A DNA stretch of 64,000 nucleotides from Acidovorax kalamii (GCF_002245625.1 NZ_NOIG01000008.1:1-64000); one strand, 5' to 3'; shown: positions 18,359 to 27,958, counted from the first letter of the stretch. The notes: generated from the letters alone by a model not told the origin. Numbers and translations: made by a program.

Positions 18359-19537
18359 TCAGCCGTGCCCCAGACGCTGGAACAGCCCCCCGGGCAGGCG
18401 CGCCACGCGGCCATCCAGTTCCAGCTCCAGCAGCATCACCTGCAAGGAAGCCGTGTCCATGCCGGTGCGTGCCACCAAGGCGTCCAGGCCCAAAGGATCA
18501 AACCCCAGCGCGGTGAGCACGGGGTTGTTTTCCGACCCGGCTTCTGCGCGCTCCTCCAGCGCTGCCCCCTCTTCGGCGGGCGCCTCCGGCAAGCCCGGTA
18601 CCGTGGTGGCCGGGAGCCGCAACTCCTCCAGCACATCTTGCGCCGACTCGACCAGTTTGGCCCCCTGGCGGATCAGTGCATGGCAGCCCCGCGACTGGGG
18701 AGCATGGATGGACCCCGGGATCGCAAAAACCTCCCGGCCCTGCTCGACCGCCATCCGGGCCGTGATCAGGGAACCCGAGGCGAGCGCGGCCTCAACAACC
18801 AATGTCCCCTGGGACAGGCCCGAGATGATGCGGTTTCGCTTGGGGAAGTTGGCCGCGAGCGGGGGCGTTCCCAGTGGGTACTCGCTGACCAGCAGCCCCC
18901 GGGCTGCAATGCGGCGCGCCAGATCCAGGTTCTTGCGGGGGTACACCCGGTCCAGGCCAGTCCCCACCACGGCAATGGTGGCTGCCGCCGAAACGTCTGC
19001 TACAGAGGCATCCAGTGCACCTTCATGTGCCGCTGCATCCACGCCCAGTGCCAGCCCCGACACGATGGTCAGCCCAGCGCCGTGCAATGCCCGCGAGAAC
19101 AAGCGGGCGTTCTCTGCGCCCTGGGCGGTCGGGTTGCGGCTGCCGACCACTGCCAGACACCGGTCGCTGGGAAAAGGCTGGTGCGCGAGCAGCTGTGCTG
19201 GGCCGGTGAGGTACAGCAGCAACGGAGGATCTTCCGTGTCCAGCAAGGACTGCGGGTAGCGGACGTCGCCCAGCGTGACGATGGTGCGTGCCGGGCCCTC
19301 GGGCCCCGCTCCGGACAGCCACTGGGCAGTGGTGTCCCACAAGGCCTGCCAGGCGGCAGGAATCTCACACAAAGCCCGCGCCTGGGCATTGGTCACACAT
19401 TGCTGCAACGCCGCCTCGGGCTGCTGAAAAATCGCCTGCGGAAGCCCGAAGCGGGAAAGCAGCCGCCGCGCAGCGCCGTTGCCCACGCCAGGGGACAGCG
19501 TCAAACGCAGCCAAGCCCCCAGCTCTTCATGGTCCAT
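18359..19537 (-). CDS. dprA: DNA-processing protein DprA
   Basis: The 392-residue product binds incoming single-stranded DNA and loads RecA during natural transformation. An N-terminal SAM-like helical region (ELGAWLRLTLSPGVGNGAAR) precedes the Rossmann core with CLAVVGSRNPT, SGLALGVDAAAHEGAL, GLDRVYPRKN, FPKRNRIISGLS and GSLITARMAVEQGREVFAIPG. A C-terminal winged-helix domain (DPLGLDALVARTGMD) completes the usual betaproteobacterial architecture. I chose ATG 19537 (MDHEELGAWL); a GTG six codons upstream is in frame. It follows the LysM gene by 83 bp on the same strand and faces def-fmt, the classic order. Confidence 0.95.
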   Translation of the reverse strand: MDHEELGAWLRLTLSPGVGNGAARRLLSRFGLPQAIFQQPEAALQQCVTNAQARALCEIPAAWQALWDTTAQWLSGAGPEGPARTIVTLGDVRYPQSLLDTEDPPLLLYLTGPAQLLAHQPFPSDRCLAVVGSRNPTAQGAENARLFSRALHGAGLTIVSGLALGVDAAAHEGALDASVADVSAAATIAVVGTGLDRVYPRKNLDLARRIAARGLLVSEYPLGTPPLAANFPKRNRIISGLSQGTLVVEAALASGSLITARMAVEQGREVFAIPGSIHAPQSRGCHALIRQGAKLVESAQDVLEELRLPATTVPGLPEAPAEEGAALEERAEAGSENNPVLTALGFDPLGLDALVARTGMDTASLQVMLLELELDGRVARLPGGLFQRLGHG

Positions 19538-19620
19538 GGGTTTCAGGCCGCCCACGCACAGTCTGGTGCCGCAGCCTCCTGCCGAGAGCAGCGGCCCCTC
19601 CGTACGGAGGCGTGCACGAC

Positions 19621-20832
19621 TTACTTGGGGTTGACGAGGCGATCGCCTACGCGCACGCCGTTGCGGATTTCAAGGAGCAACGCATAAGACACGCGCTCAA
19701 AGGTGCGGAACACCATGGCCGTGCCATTGATTTCGCTGGGCAGCTTGACCATGGCCTTGGCCTTGTCGGTCGTGTCCTTGATGCGGTCACCCTTGGTCAT
19801 CAGGCTGAGCACATGGCCGGGCTCCACGCCGTCTTCCGAACCCATGTTGATGGCCACCACCTGGTTCTGGGCGCCATAAGCCACGGCCGAGCTGCCGTAG
19901 ATGGAGACCACGCGCGCATCGACCTCGACCTCAGGGGCGCGCGGCGTGTAGCTCATGAACGCGCGCGCAGGTGCGGGCAGCAGACGGTCACCGGCCTGGA
20001 CTTCTTCCTTGGTGGCCGACAGGTCCACGGTGGCGGGCACGTACTCGGCGTTGTAGCCGCCCTTGCCATTGGGCGTTTCCTCGAAGGATTCACCGCGCAC
20101 CAGTTCGGCCTTGCCCACGTACTGGGCCTCGTAGCCCAGCACCTCGCCCGTCATCGGATCCTTGAGGGCCACTGCGTTGCGGAAAACACGGTAGAAGCGC
20201 GGCTCCCCGGCCTCGGCCAGCATGGGCGAGGCGGTGTCACCGCGCACATAGACGCGGTCGCCCGCGCCCATCAACACGCGCTCGTCGGTCGTGGCGATCA
20301 CCCGCGGGGCGCGCAGCAGCGTTTGCTCGTCCACCACCAGGGGCTCGACCAGGAAGGGTTCGATCAGGTGGGGTTTGAGGGTCGGCAGTGCTGAATCCAC
20401 CAGGCTGTCGCTGCGTGTGCGCGGCGACACGCGCACGGTTTCGGGCTCGCCCGTGGTGCCGGGGCGGCTGGTGCGCAGGCGGGCGTAGCCACCGTCTTTT
20501 TCCAGATACAGGGTCTGGCCCGGGAAGATCAGGTGCGGGTTGGGAATGGCCTTGAGGTTCATGCCCCACAGCTCGGGCCAGCGCCAGGGGCGCTTGAGGT
20601 ACATGCCCGAAATGCCCCAGAGCGTGTCACCGCGCTTGACGGTGTAGCTGTCGGGCGCGTTGGGCGCCAGCTCCTCCAGGGGCACGCCCCGCTCGGACAC
20701 CTGCTGCGCGGTGGCGCGCTGGCCGCTGGAAATGGGGTAGTTTTGCGCCTGAGCCGGCATGACCAGCAGGGCGCCAGCGATGATGGTGAGCGCGCCCAGG
20801 GCGGTCCGCCGCACGCTGGTGAATGCCGTCAT
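19621..20832 (-). CDS. LysM domain peptidoglycan-binding protein
   Basis: The 403-residue product starts at the ATG 20832, with AAAGGA just upstream. A signal peptide ends at MPAQAQ. One LysM domain (about residues 63-112: YTVKRGDTLWGISGMYL, NPHLIFPGQTLYL) should anchor it to peptidoglycan. The remaining 290 residues form a beta-rich region (DRVYVRGD, GDRLLPAP, GVRVGDRLVNPK) with the repeated small-barrel look found in this conserved betaproteobacterial family encoded beside dprA. The exact role is not established. Divergent from def with a 199-bp intergenic region. Confidence 0.88.
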   Translation of the reverse strand: MTAFTSVRRTALGALTIIAGALLVMPAQAQNYPISSGQRATAQQVSERGVPLEELAPNAPDSYTVKRGDTLWGISGMYLKRPWRWPELWGMNLKAIPNPHLIFPGQTLYLEKDGGYARLRTSRPGTTGEPETVRVSPRTRSDSLVDSALPTLKPHLIEPFLVEPLVVDEQTLLRAPRVIATTDERVLMGAGDRVYVRGDTASPMLAEAGEPRFYRVFRNAVALKDPMTGEVLGYEAQYVGKAELVRGESFEETPNGKGGYNAEYVPATVDLSATKEEVQAGDRLLPAPARAFMSYTPRAPEVEVDARVVSIYGSSAVAYGAQNQVVAINMGSEDGVEPGHVLSLMTKGDRIKDTTDKAKAMVKLPSEINGTAMVFRTFERVSYALLLEIRNGVRVGDRLVNPK

Positions 20833-21031
20833 GTTGTTCCTTTTCTCATGCATTGTGAAACGCCCCCTCACTGGCAACCCGGCACCTGCAGCATGCGGGC
20901 ACCCGGGTAACTACGTTACAAACCTTCTTAGATTCTCTGCTCAAGCCCTTGATTCGGCAACGATTATTGGCCTGCAACCCTGCGGCAGGCAGCAAAAGTG
21001 GCGAAAATAGCGACATCTTTTACCTGCAGCC

Positions 21032-21541
21032 ATGGCAATCCTTCCCATTCTCTGTTACCCGGACCCCCGGCTCCACAAGGTCGCACGCCCCATAGCGGTG
21101 GTGGACGACCGCATCCGTGCGCTGGTGGCCGACATGCTGGCCACCATGTACGACGCCCATGGGATCGGCCTGGCCGCCACCCAGGTGGACGTGCACGAAC
21201 GGCTGGTGGTGATCGACGTGTCCGAAGAACGCGACCAGCCCCTGGTGCTGATCAACCCCGAACTCGTCTGGACCAGTGCAGAAAAGCATGTGAACGACGA
21301 AGGCTGCCTGTCCGTCCCCGGCATCTACGATGGCGTGGAACGTTTTGACGCTGTGCACGTGAAGGCGCTCGACGCCCAGGGCGAGTCGCGTGTCATCGAG
21401 GCGGACGGCCTGCTGGCCGTGTGCATCCAGCACGAGATGGACCACCTGATGGGCAAGGTGTTTGTGGAATACCTCTCGCCCCTCAAGCGCAACCGCATCA
21501 AGACCAAGATGATCAAGCAGCAGCGGGAGGCCCGCGAGTGA
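21032..21541 (+). CDS. def: Peptide deformylase
   Basis: The 169-residue metalloenzyme removes the N-formyl group from nascent proteins. All three motifs are intact: GIGLAATQ (residues 44-51), EGCLS (90-94, Cys92 a metal ligand) and QHEMDH (133-138, with His134 and His138 as ligands and Glu135 catalytic). Length is normal. It is encoded just ahead of fmt, which makes the formyl group, with one lipoprotein gene between. Its TGA overlaps the GTG start of that lipoprotein by four bases. Confidence 0.97.
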   Translation: MAILPILCYPDPRLHKVARPIAVVDDRIRALVADMLATMYDAHGIGLAATQVDVHERLVVIDVSEERDQPLVLINPELVWTSAEKHVNDEGCLSVPGIYDGVERFDAVHVKALDAQGESRVIEADGLLAVCIQHEMDHLMGKVFVEYLSPLKRNRIKTKMIKQQREARE

Positions 21542-22056
21542 GGCCTCCAGCGCTCTGCGCCTTGCGGGGCGGCGGAGTGCTGGCGCGGGCAGCGCTCGGG
21601 GCGCTGCTCATCCACCTTGCCGGGTGCGCGCTGCCTGCCCGCGAGCAGCCCGGTGCACTGCGCGCCGACGTGCGGACCCGCCTGGGCCCGCCCAGCGCGA
21701 CCTTTGCGCTGGCGCAGGGCGAGCGGTGGCTCTATTCCGAACTGCCCGCAGGCTTTGAGGCCCACGCCCTCGATTTCGACGCCAGTGGTCGGCTGCTGCG
21801 CAACGAACAGGTGTTGACCCAGGCGCGTTTCGAGAGCCTTCCGCTCGGCACCTGGACCGCCGCCGATGTGCAGCGCAGCTTTGGCCCCCCCTTGCGGGTG
21901 GAGCGCGTCGCGCGGTTTGATGGCGACATCTGGACCTACCGCTTCCGCCAGAACTCAGACCTGCGCCTGGCCCATGTGCACCTGGACCGGCAGGGCGTGG
22001 TGCGGCAGGTGCTGTTCACCGACGAACTCCCCTTTTTCGACAATGCGCGCGACTGA
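21538..22056 (+). CDS. BamE/SmpA-like small lipoprotein
   Basis: The 172-residue product starts at GTG 21538, overlapping the def stop as GTGA and preceded by GGGAGG inside def. The N-terminus is a lipoprotein signal with lipobox LAGC (Cys about residue 31). The mature part contains two tandem units of the type [16 protein letters not shown]...WLYS and [16 protein letters not shown]...WTYRF, reminiscent of the BamE/SmpA fold, where a short helix is followed by strands ending in an aromatic-rich WxYxF. I infer an outer-membrane lipoprotein. An in-frame frame continues upstream into def but without a better start. Its position between def and fmt, with coupling to def, is notable. Confidence 0.72.
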   Translation: MRPPALCALRGGGVLARAALGALLIHLAGCALPAREQPGALRADVRTRLGPPSATFALAQGERWLYSELPAGFEAHALDFDASGRLLRNEQVLTQARFESLPLGTWTAADVQRSFGPPLRVERVARFDGDIWTYRFRQNSDLRLAHVHLDRQGVVRQVLFTDELPFFDNARD

Positions 22057-22091
22057 GCGGTTGCGCCATTGAACGCTCCTCAGACACCCGC

Positions 22092-23078
22092 ATGCAGCCA
22101 TCCATGAGAGTCATTTTTGCCGGTACCCCCGAATTTGCCCGCGTGGCGCTGGAGCGGCTGCTGGCCGCAGGCTTCACCGTTCCGCTGGTGCTCACCCAGC
22201 CTGACCGCCCGGCGGGCCGGGGCATGAAGCTGCAGGCATCGCCCGTCAAACAATGTGCGCTGGACCACGGCATTCCCGTGGCGCAACCGCGCAGCCTGCG
22301 CCTGGATGGCAAGTACCCCGAGGAAGCCGCCGCCGCGCGCGATGCACTGCTGGCCGCCCAGGCAGATGTGATGGTCGTGGCCGCCTACGGGCTGATCCTG
22401 CCGCAGTGGACCCTGGACATGCCGCGCCTAGGCTGCCTGAACATCCACGCCAGCCTGCTCCCACGCTGGCGCGGCGCGGCCCCCATCCACCGCGCCATCG
22501 AGGCGGGCGACGCCGACACCGGCGTCACCATCATGCAGATGGACGCGGGGCTGGACACCGGCGACATGCTGCTCACCGAGCGCCTGGCCATCACCGCCGA
22601 CGACACCACGGCGACGCTGCACGACCGGCTGGCCCACCTGGGTGGCCGCATGATCGTGGAAGCGCTGGAGCTGGCGGCCTGCGGCGGCCTGCAGCCTGTG
22701 CCCCAGCCTGCCGAGGGCGTCACTTACGCCCACAAGATCGAGAAGGCCGAAAGCAGCATCGACTGGTCCCAACCCGCCAGCGTGATTGGCCAGCGCATCC
22801 GCGCGTTCGACCCGTTTCCGGGCGCCAGCACCGAGTGCAGCGGCGAGACCATCAAAGTATGGAGCTATGCTATTGATAGCGCAAAAGGCAATACAGACGC
22901 GCGCAAAGGCCTTGTTTTATCTGCAAATGACACCGGTGTGCTGGTGGCCTGTGGCGCGGGCACGGCGCTGCGCCTGACCACGCTGCAGCGCGCGGGAGGC
23001 AAACGGCTGCCTGCGGCCGATTTCCTGCGCGGCTTCGATCTGCAGCCCGGCATGGTGCTGGGCGCCCCCGCCGCATGA
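22092..23078 (+). CDS. fmt: Methionyl-tRNA formyltransferase, carrying an absorbed repeat
   Basis: The 328-residue product formylates initiator Met-tRNA using 10-formyl-tetrahydrofolate. The N-terminal formyltransferase domain has [11 protein letters not shown], the catalytic N-x-H (Asn117, His119) in [19 protein letters not shown], and [10 protein letters not shown]. The C-terminal OB-like domain has [10 protein letters not shown] and LQRAGGKRL. Residues about 258-278 (nucleotides 22863-22925) are not fmt-like: they are a translation of dispersed repeat copy 4, replacing the usual short segment after KVW and ending just before the restored VLVACG strand. Length is still normal, so the gene is probably functional. 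A second ATG four codons in (22104) is an alternative start. azlC overlaps the stop by four bases. Confidence 0.95.
   Translation: MQPSMRVIFAGTPEFARVALERLLAAGFTVPLVLTQPDRPAGRGMKLQASPVKQCALDHGIPVAQPRSLRLDGKYPEEAAAARDALLAAQADVMVVAAYGLILPQWTLDMPRLGCLNIHASLLPRWRGAAPIHRAIEAGDADTGVTIMQMDAGLDTGDMLLTERLAITADDTTATLHDRLAHLGGRMIVEALELAACGGLQPVPQPAEGVTYAHKIEKAESSIDWSQPASVIGQRIRAFDPFPGASTECSGETIKVWSYAIDSAKGNTDARKGLVLSANDTGVLVACGAGTALRLTTLQRAGGKRLPAADFLRGFDLQPGMVLGAPAA
22863..22925 (+). repeat. Dispersed TTGATAGCTA repeat, copy 4, inside fmt
   Basis: AGCTATGCTATTGATAGCGC, AAAAGGCAATACAGACGCG, CGCAAAGGCCTTGTTTTATC. It matches copy 8 (41620-41687) in the core (TTGATAGC, CAAAAGGCA, CGCGCAAA, GGC, TTTT). It is open in the fmt frame and in the sense of fmt. 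It is the only copy found inside a coding sequence. Confidence 0.7.
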
Positions 23079-23899
23079 GCGTGCTCGCCTCCCTGCGCAG
23101 CACCGTGCGCCACCCTTCGTTCCGGCTCGCCGCGACCGACATGGCGGGCACCTCGCTGGGCATTGCCGCCTGGGGCCTGGTCACGGGCGTGGCCATGGTC
23201 AAGAGCGGCATGCCGGTGGGCATGGCGGTGTTCATGTCGCTGCTGGTCTATGCGGGCAGCGCGCAGCTGGCGGTCATCCCGCTGCTGTCCGTGGGCGCGC
23301 CACTGTGGGTCATCTGGCTCACCGCCGCCTGCGTGAACCTGCGTTTTGTGATCTTCAGCAGCATGTGGCGCAGCTACTTCGCCCACCTGCCGCTGCGCCA
23401 GCGGCTGGCGCTGGGGTACTTCAGCGGCGACGTGATCTATGTGGCCTTCATGAAACGGTTCCCCGAACCCCGCCCCGCGCCCGAGCAGGTGCCGTATTTC
23501 TGGGGCGCCGCCAGCACCAACTGGCTGGCCTGGCAGGTGCCATCCATCGCGGGCATCCTGCTGGCCAACGCCGTGCCGTTGTCCTGGGGGCTGGGGTTTG
23601 CCGGGGTGCTGGCGCTGCTGGGCGTGCTGCTGTCGCTGCTGTTCGACCGCGCCACCTGGCTGGCCACGGGCGTGGCGGCCACGGCGGCGATTGCCGCGTT
23701 TGCGCTGCCGCTCAAGCTCAACATTCTGGTGGCCCTGGCTGCGGCCGTGGCCGCCGGGCTGCTGATGGAAGCGGTGGACCGCCGTCGCCACAAGCCCGAG
23801 CTGCTGCTGGTGCCCGCCGACAGCGTGATGCCACCCGAAGAACGCGAGCATGTCGCGGCGGGCGATGTGGTGCCGCTGCGCGAGGAGCGCCATCCATGA
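23075..23899 (+). CDS. azlC: AzlC family branched-chain amino acid exporter, large subunit
   Basis: The 274-residue product has about seven to eight transmembrane helices. It starts as ATGA over the fmt stop. The AzlC (PF03591) signatures are present: [19 protein letters not shown], the [14 protein letters not shown] motif, and [17 protein letters not shown]. With AzlD it forms an exporter (LIV-E type) for branched-chain amino acids or analogues. A hydrophilic 40-residue tail ends the protein. It is coupled to azlD by another 4-bp overlap. The substrate here is inferred from family knowledge. Confidence 0.9.
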   Translation: MSVLASLRSTVRHPSFRLAATDMAGTSLGIAAWGLVTGVAMVKSGMPVGMAVFMSLLVYAGSAQLAVIPLLSVGAPLWVIWLTAACVNLRFVIFSSMWRSYFAHLPLRQRLALGYFSGDVIYVAFMKRFPEPRPAPEQVPYFWGAASTNWLAWQVPSIAGILLANAVPLSWGLGFAGVLALLGVLLSLLFDRATWLATGVAATAAIAAFALPLKLNILVALAAAVAAGLLMEAVDRRRHKPELLLVPADSVMPPEEREHVAAGDVVPLREERHP

Positions 23900-24234
23900 T
23901 GAACGGATCCTGGATCGAACCGGTGCTGGCCATCGTGGGCCTGGCGGTCATCACCGTGGTGTCGCGCTCCTTCTTCATGATCCCCGAGCGCGAGCTGCCG
24001 CTGCCCGGCTGGCTCAAGCGCGGGCTCAAGTACGCCCCCCTGGCCGCCCTCACCGCCGTGATCGCGCCCGAGATCCTCATGACCCAGGGCGAACTCATCG
24101 ACACCTTCATGGACGCCCGCCTGCCCGCCGTGGTGTGCGCCAGCGCCTACTATTTCTGGCGTCGGGGCATCCTGGGCACGATCCTGGTGGGCATGGCGGT
24201 GTACCTGCCGCTGCACATAGGTTGGGGCTGGTAG
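23896..24234 (+). CDS. azlD: AzlD family exporter small subunit
   Basis: The 112-residue product has four predicted transmembrane helices. It begins [10 protein letters not shown] as ATGATG, overlapping the azlC stop. The segment VVSRSFFMIPERELPLPGWL followed by LKYAPLAALTAVIAPEIL is typical of AzlD (PF05437). It works as the small subunit with AzlC. This is the last gene of the coupled fmt-azlC-azlD run; pgk follows after 77 bp. Confidence 0.9.
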   Translation: MMNGSWIEPVLAIVGLAVITVVSRSFFMIPERELPLPGWLKRGLKYAPLAALTAVIAPEILMTQGELIDTFMDARLPAVVCASAYYFWRRGILGTILVGMAVYLPLHIGWGW

Positions 24235-24311
24235 CGCCAGGGCAGGCGCGTGGTGCGCGCCGCCTAAAATGGCGGCCCTGATCCACGAGCCATTCCCGGA
24301 AGCCCTCCCCC

Positions 24312-25511
24312 ATGAACATCCTCCGCTTTTCCGATCTGTGTGCCCAAGGCAAGGCCCAAGGCCAGCGTGTCTTCATCCGTGCGGACATGAACGTCCCGCA
24401 GGATGACGCAGGCGAGATCACCGAAGACACCCGCATCCGCGCCTCGATCCCCTGCATCCGCATGGCACTGGATGCCGGTGCCGCCGTGATGGTCACCAGC
24501 CACCTGGGCCGCCCGACCGAAGGCGAATTCAAGCCTGAGGATTCCCTGGCCCCTGTGGCCAAACGTCTGTCCGAGCTGCTGGGCCGCGATGTGCCATTGG
24601 TGGCGAACTGGGTGGATGGCGTCACCGTGGCCCCCGGCCAGGTCGTGCTGCTGGAGAACTGCCGCCTGAACGTGGGTGAAAAGAAGAACAAGGAAGAGCT
24701 GGCGCGCAAACTGGCCGCGCTGTGCGACATCTTCGTGAACGATGCGTTCGGCACCGCCCACCGCGCCGAAGGCACGACCTACGGCATCGCCCAGTTTGCC
24801 CCTGTGGCCTGCGCGGGCCCGTTGCTGTCGGCCGAGATCGACGCCCTGACCAAGGCCCTGGCCCAGCCCCAGCGCCCGCTGGCCGCCATCGTGGCGGGCT
24901 CCAAGGTATCCACCAAGCTCACCATCCTGCAAAGCCTGGCCGACAAGGTGGACCAGCTCATCGTGGGCGGCGGCATTGCCAACACCTTCATGCTGGCCGC
25001 AGGCCTGCCCATCGGCAAAAGCTTGGCCGAGCCCGACCTGCTGGACGCCGCCAAGGCCGTGATGGCCGCGATGAAGGCCCGGGGCGCCGAAGTGCCGATC
25101 CCCACCGATGTGGTCGTGGCCAAGGCCTTTGCCGCGGATGCGCCCGCCACCGTGAAGGCCGCCGCCGACGTGGCGCCCGACGACCTGATCCTGGACATCG
25201 GCCCCGACACCGCCGCGCGCCTGGCCGCCCAGCTCAAGTCGGCAGGCACCATCGTCTGGAACGGCCCCGTGGGCGTGTTCGAGTTTGCCGCGTTCGAAAA
25301 CGGCACCCGCACCCTCGCCGCTGCCATTGCCGAATCACCCGCGTTCAGCATTGCGGGGGGTGGCGACACACTGGCTGCCATCGCCAAGTACGGCATCGAG
25401 AAACAGGTGGGTTACATCTCGACCGGCGGCGGCGCCTTCCTGGAGGTGCTGGAAGGCAAAAAACTGCCTGCTTTCGACATCCTGGAGCAGCGCGCAGCGG
25501 CTTCCGTGTAA
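24312..25511 (+). CDS. pgk: Phosphoglycerate kinase
   Basis: The 399-residue cytosolic enzyme transfers phosphate from 1,3-bisphosphoglycerate to ADP in glycolysis. Signatures: FIRADMNVP (residues 21-29), [52 protein letters not shown] and the C-terminal GGGDTLAAI. Length is normal for bacterial Pgk. A hairpin with 9-bp arms follows the stop, then an AT-rich gap before two lipoprotein genes. It is not accompanied by gap or fba in this window. Confidence 0.97.
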   Translation: MNILRFSDLCAQGKAQGQRVFIRADMNVPQDDAGEITEDTRIRASIPCIRMALDAGAAVMVTSHLGRPTEGEFKPEDSLAPVAKRLSELLGRDVPLVANWVDGVTVAPGQVVLLENCRLNVGEKKNKEELARKLAALCDIFVNDAFGTAHRAEGTTYGIAQFAPVACAGPLLSAEIDALTKALAQPQRPLAAIVAGSKVSTKLTILQSLADKVDQLIVGGGIANTFMLAAGLPIGKSLAEPDLLDAAKAVMAAMKARGAEVPIPTDVVVAKAFAADAPATVKAAADVAPDDLILDIGPDTAARLAAQLKSAGTIVWNGPVGVFEFAAFENGTRTLAAAIAESPAFSIAGGGDTLAAIAKYGIEKQVGYISTGGGAFLEVLEGKKLPAFDILEQRAAASV

Positions 25512-25516
25512 GCAAA

Positions 25517-25556
25517 TGCAAGGCAAACCGGGCTATTGGGCCCTGCGTGCCTTGCA
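25517..25556 (+). other. Inverted repeat downstream of pgk
   Basis: TGCAAGGCA (25517-25525) and TGCCTTGCA (25548-25556) are perfect arms, with an inner GGGC/GCCC pairing. There is no T run after it, so it is not a standard terminator; it may stabilise the pgk mRNA 3' end. Confidence 0.45.
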
Positions 25557-25716
25557 GCAGCACACAACTGTGACCAAAAACAACGAACTGTGTACGGCGA
25601 AGCGCAGTTAGCGTAATTTTTTCTTGTTTTTGTTGAGGAACCCGCCCAGAATTATTTTCAATCGTGCGGGCTGTATCTGTCCAGATCCTCGCAAATCTAG
25701 TCCGTAGGAGGGAATC

Positions 25717-26403
25717 ATGTCGTTTTCAAAGGCAATCAGCTTGGCCGTTCTGGCTGGCGCTGTAGCAACCTTGGTTGGGTGCGCACAGAAAGCGCCTATT
25801 CCCGTTGCGGAAAATTTTGAATACACCTCGCAACCCAAGGTCCGCTCTGCAGGCCATTGGGACCTGGTATCGCGTGATGTGGTGAGCCAGACCCTGGGCA
25901 CGTTGGACAAGGCCGGTGTCGCTCCCAATACCCCGCTGCACGTGACCTTGCCCGCCAATGCCACGCAGTTTGAAACCGGGTTCCGCGAGTTCCTGATCAC
26001 CAAACTGGTTCAGAACGGCGCCGTGGTGCACCAAAGCCCAGGCCAAGCCCTGGAGGTTTCCTATGGCATCCAGGTGGTGCGCCACAACAGCGACCGCCCC
26101 CATTTCATCCCTGGCGCTTTCACCATGCTGGCTGCGGGCCTTTTTGCCGCGCACGGCCTGCGCCATGAGCACATCGACGCACAGCTGGCTGCCGGCCTGG
26201 GCCTGGCAATCGCCGCCGACTATGCCAACAGCATCAACTCGGGCGGCCCCACCAACACCGAGCTGATCCTGACCACCACCGTCACGCGCGGTGGCCAGTA
26301 CCTGGCCCGAAAGACCGACGTGTACTACCTGGAAAACGCTGACACCCCGCTGTTCACGCGTCCCTCGTACAAGAACGTCAACATGAAGGTTGTCTCGCAA
26401 TGA
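25717..26403 (+). CDS. Lipoprotein of unknown function
   Basis: The 228-residue product has a lipoprotein signal peptide with lipobox LVGC (Cys22) and a GGAGGG ribosome site. The mature protein has a hydrophilic start (APIPVAENFEY), a central region with a moderately hydrophobic stretch (FTMLAAGLFAAHGL and LAAGLGLAIAADYANS) and a beta-rich end (LILTTTVTRGGQYLARKTDVY). I do not recognise a family. Its stop overlaps the start of the FlgO-like lipoprotein gene by four bases, so the two are made together and may form one outer-membrane assembly. An AT-rich leader of about 110 bp precedes it. Confidence 0.7.
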   Translation: MSFSKAISLAVLAGAVATLVGCAQKAPIPVAENFEYTSQPKVRSAGHWDLVSRDVVSQTLGTLDKAGVAPNTPLHVTLPANATQFETGFREFLITKLVQNGAVVHQSPGQALEVSYGIQVVRHNSDRPHFIPGAFTMLAAGLFAAHGLRHEHIDAQLAAGLGLAIAADYANSINSGGPTNTELILTTTVTRGGQYLARKTDVYYLENADTPLFTRPSYKNVNMKVVSQ

Positions 26404-26957
26404 AAACCCCCGCACTTCTTCTGACGGTGCTGGCCGGCGTGGTTCTGGCCGGTTGTGCCAACAACGCTGCGCCCACGCGCGTCGAGCCCACCTACCAGGA
26501 AGCCGCCAGCAGCCAGTTCATCCAGACCAGCCGCGATGCCGTGGCCAAGCTGACCACCGGCTTTGACATGAACGCCCTGGGCGCAGGCCCGGTGCTCGTG
26601 GCCACCGTGGTCAACGTGAACGACCTGAGCCGCGCAGCCCCCCTGGGCCGCACGCTGTCCGAGCAGTACGCCACCAGCATGGCCGCCAGCGGTTTCAACG
26701 TGAAGGAAATCAAGCTGCGCGGCGACGTGTTCGTGCGCGAAGGCCAGGGCGAGTTGCTGCTGTCGCGTGAGATCAAGGACATTGCCCGCAACCACAACGC
26801 CTCCCTGGTGCTGGTGGGTACCTACTCGGCGGCTGCCAATTACACCTACGTGAGCCTGAAGCTGGTGCGCACCGAAGACAGCCGCATCGTGCGCGGCTAC
26901 GACTACGCGCTGCCCAACGACCGCGACGTGCAGCGCCTGCTGGCCGTGCCACGCTGA
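26400..26957 (+). CDS. FlgO-domain lipoprotein
   Basis: The 185-residue product has a lipoprotein signal peptide with lipobox LAGC (Cys19). The mature part matches the FlgO domain layout: LGRTLSEQYATSMAASGF, then KEIKLRGDVFVREG, LLLSREIKDIARNHNASLVL and VGTYSAAANYTYVSLKLV. In Vibrio, FlgO is an outer-membrane protein needed for motility. No flagellar gene lies nearby, so a flagellar role here is uncertain; related FlgO-domain lipoproteins occur outside flagellar clusters. It is translationally coupled to the preceding lipoprotein and followed by a strong terminator at 27002. Confidence 0.75.
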   Translation: MKTPALLLTVLAGVVLAGCANNAAPTRVEPTYQEAASSQFIQTSRDAVAKLTTGFDMNALGAGPVLVATVVNVNDLSRAAPLGRTLSEQYATSMAASGFNVKEIKLRGDVFVREGQGELLLSREIKDIARNHNASLVLVGTYSAAANYTYVSLKLVRTEDSRIVRGYDYALPNDRDVQRLLAVPR

Positions 26958-27001
26958 GCGCTTGGTTTGATGCACCCGCAGGCGCCGCCTGCAACAACGA
27001 C

Positions 27002-27027
27002 AAAAGGCCGTCTCGACGGCCTTTTTT
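27002..27027 (+). terminator. Intrinsic terminator after the lipoprotein pair
   Basis: AAAAGGCCGTC facing GACGGCCTTTTTT: a perfect stem with a T6 run, 45 bp after the stop. Confidence 0.9.
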
Positions 27028-27130
27028 CATGCCCGCACAATCGCAGCCCCCGCTGCGGGCACCGCGAACCACAGCCCCCAGATGAACCCGTGGGGGAGGC
27101 GGCAAAGGCCGCCCACTAAAATCACGCCCC

Positions 27131-27958
27131 ATGAACTTCACCGACATGCTGCGCGGCGCCACGGCGCAGAACAACTCCCTGCTGTGCGTGGGCCTGGACC
27201 CCGAACCCACCCGCTTCCCTGCGGGCATGCAGGGCGACCCGCGCAAGATCTATGACTTTTGCGCCGCCATCGTGGACGCCACGGCCGACCTGGTCTGCGC
27301 CTTCAAGCCCCAGATCGCCTACTTTGCCGCCCACAGCGCCGAAGACCAGCTGGAGCGCCTGATGCAGCACATGCGCGCCAATGCCCCCCAGGTGCCGGTG
27401 ATCCTGGATGCCAAACGCGGCGACATCGGCTCCACCGCCGAGCAGTACGCCAAGGAGGCCTTCGAGCGCTATGGCGCCGATGCCGTCACGCTGTCGCCCT
27501 TCATGGGCTTTGACTCCATCGAACCCTACCTGGCCTACCACGGCAAGGGCGCCTTCCTGCTGTGCCGCACCTCCAACCCGGGCGGGGACGACCTGCAGAA
27601 CCAGCGTCTGGCCAGCATCGAAGGCCAGCCGCTGATGTACGAGCATGTGGCGCGCCTGGCGCAAGGCCCCTGGAACAAAAACGGCCAGCTCGGCCTGGTG
27701 GTGGGCGCGACCTACCCGCAAGAGATCGAGCGCGTGCGTGCCATCGCCCCCACGCTGCCCCTGCTGATCCCCGGTGTGGGCGCCCAGGGGGGCGACGCAG
27801 CCGCCACGGTGCGCGCCGGGCTGCGCAACGACGGCCCCATCATCGTGAACTCCTCGCGCGCCGTGTTGTACGCCTCCCAGGGTGCGGACTTTGCGGCCGC
27901 CGCCCGCACGGCCGCCCAGCACACCCGCGCGGTGCTCGAAGCCTCGCGCAGCCGCTAG
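27131..27958 (+). CDS. pyrF: Orotidine 5'-phosphate decarboxylase (long type)
   Basis: The 275-residue enzyme makes UMP from OMP, the last step of pyrimidine synthesis. The catalytic motif [11 protein letters not shown] (Asp93, Lys95, Asp98) is intact, and substrate phosphate contacts are seen in GVGAQGGD and [11 protein letters not shown] near the C-terminus. Length and the [12 protein letters not shown] opening match the longer subfamily found in betaproteobacteria and mycobacteria rather than the 230-residue E. coli form. It is a single gene with its own leader after a terminator. Confidence 0.96.
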   Translation: MNFTDMLRGATAQNNSLLCVGLDPEPTRFPAGMQGDPRKIYDFCAAIVDATADLVCAFKPQIAYFAAHSAEDQLERLMQHMRANAPQVPVILDAKRGDIGSTAEQYAKEAFERYGADAVTLSPFMGFDSIEPYLAYHGKGAFLLCRTSNPGGDDLQNQRLASIEGQPLMYEHVARLAQGPWNKNGQLGLVVGATYPQEIERVRAIAPTLPLLIPGVGAQGGDAAATVRAGLRNDGPIIVNSSRAVLYASQGADFAAAARTAAQHTRAVLEASRSR

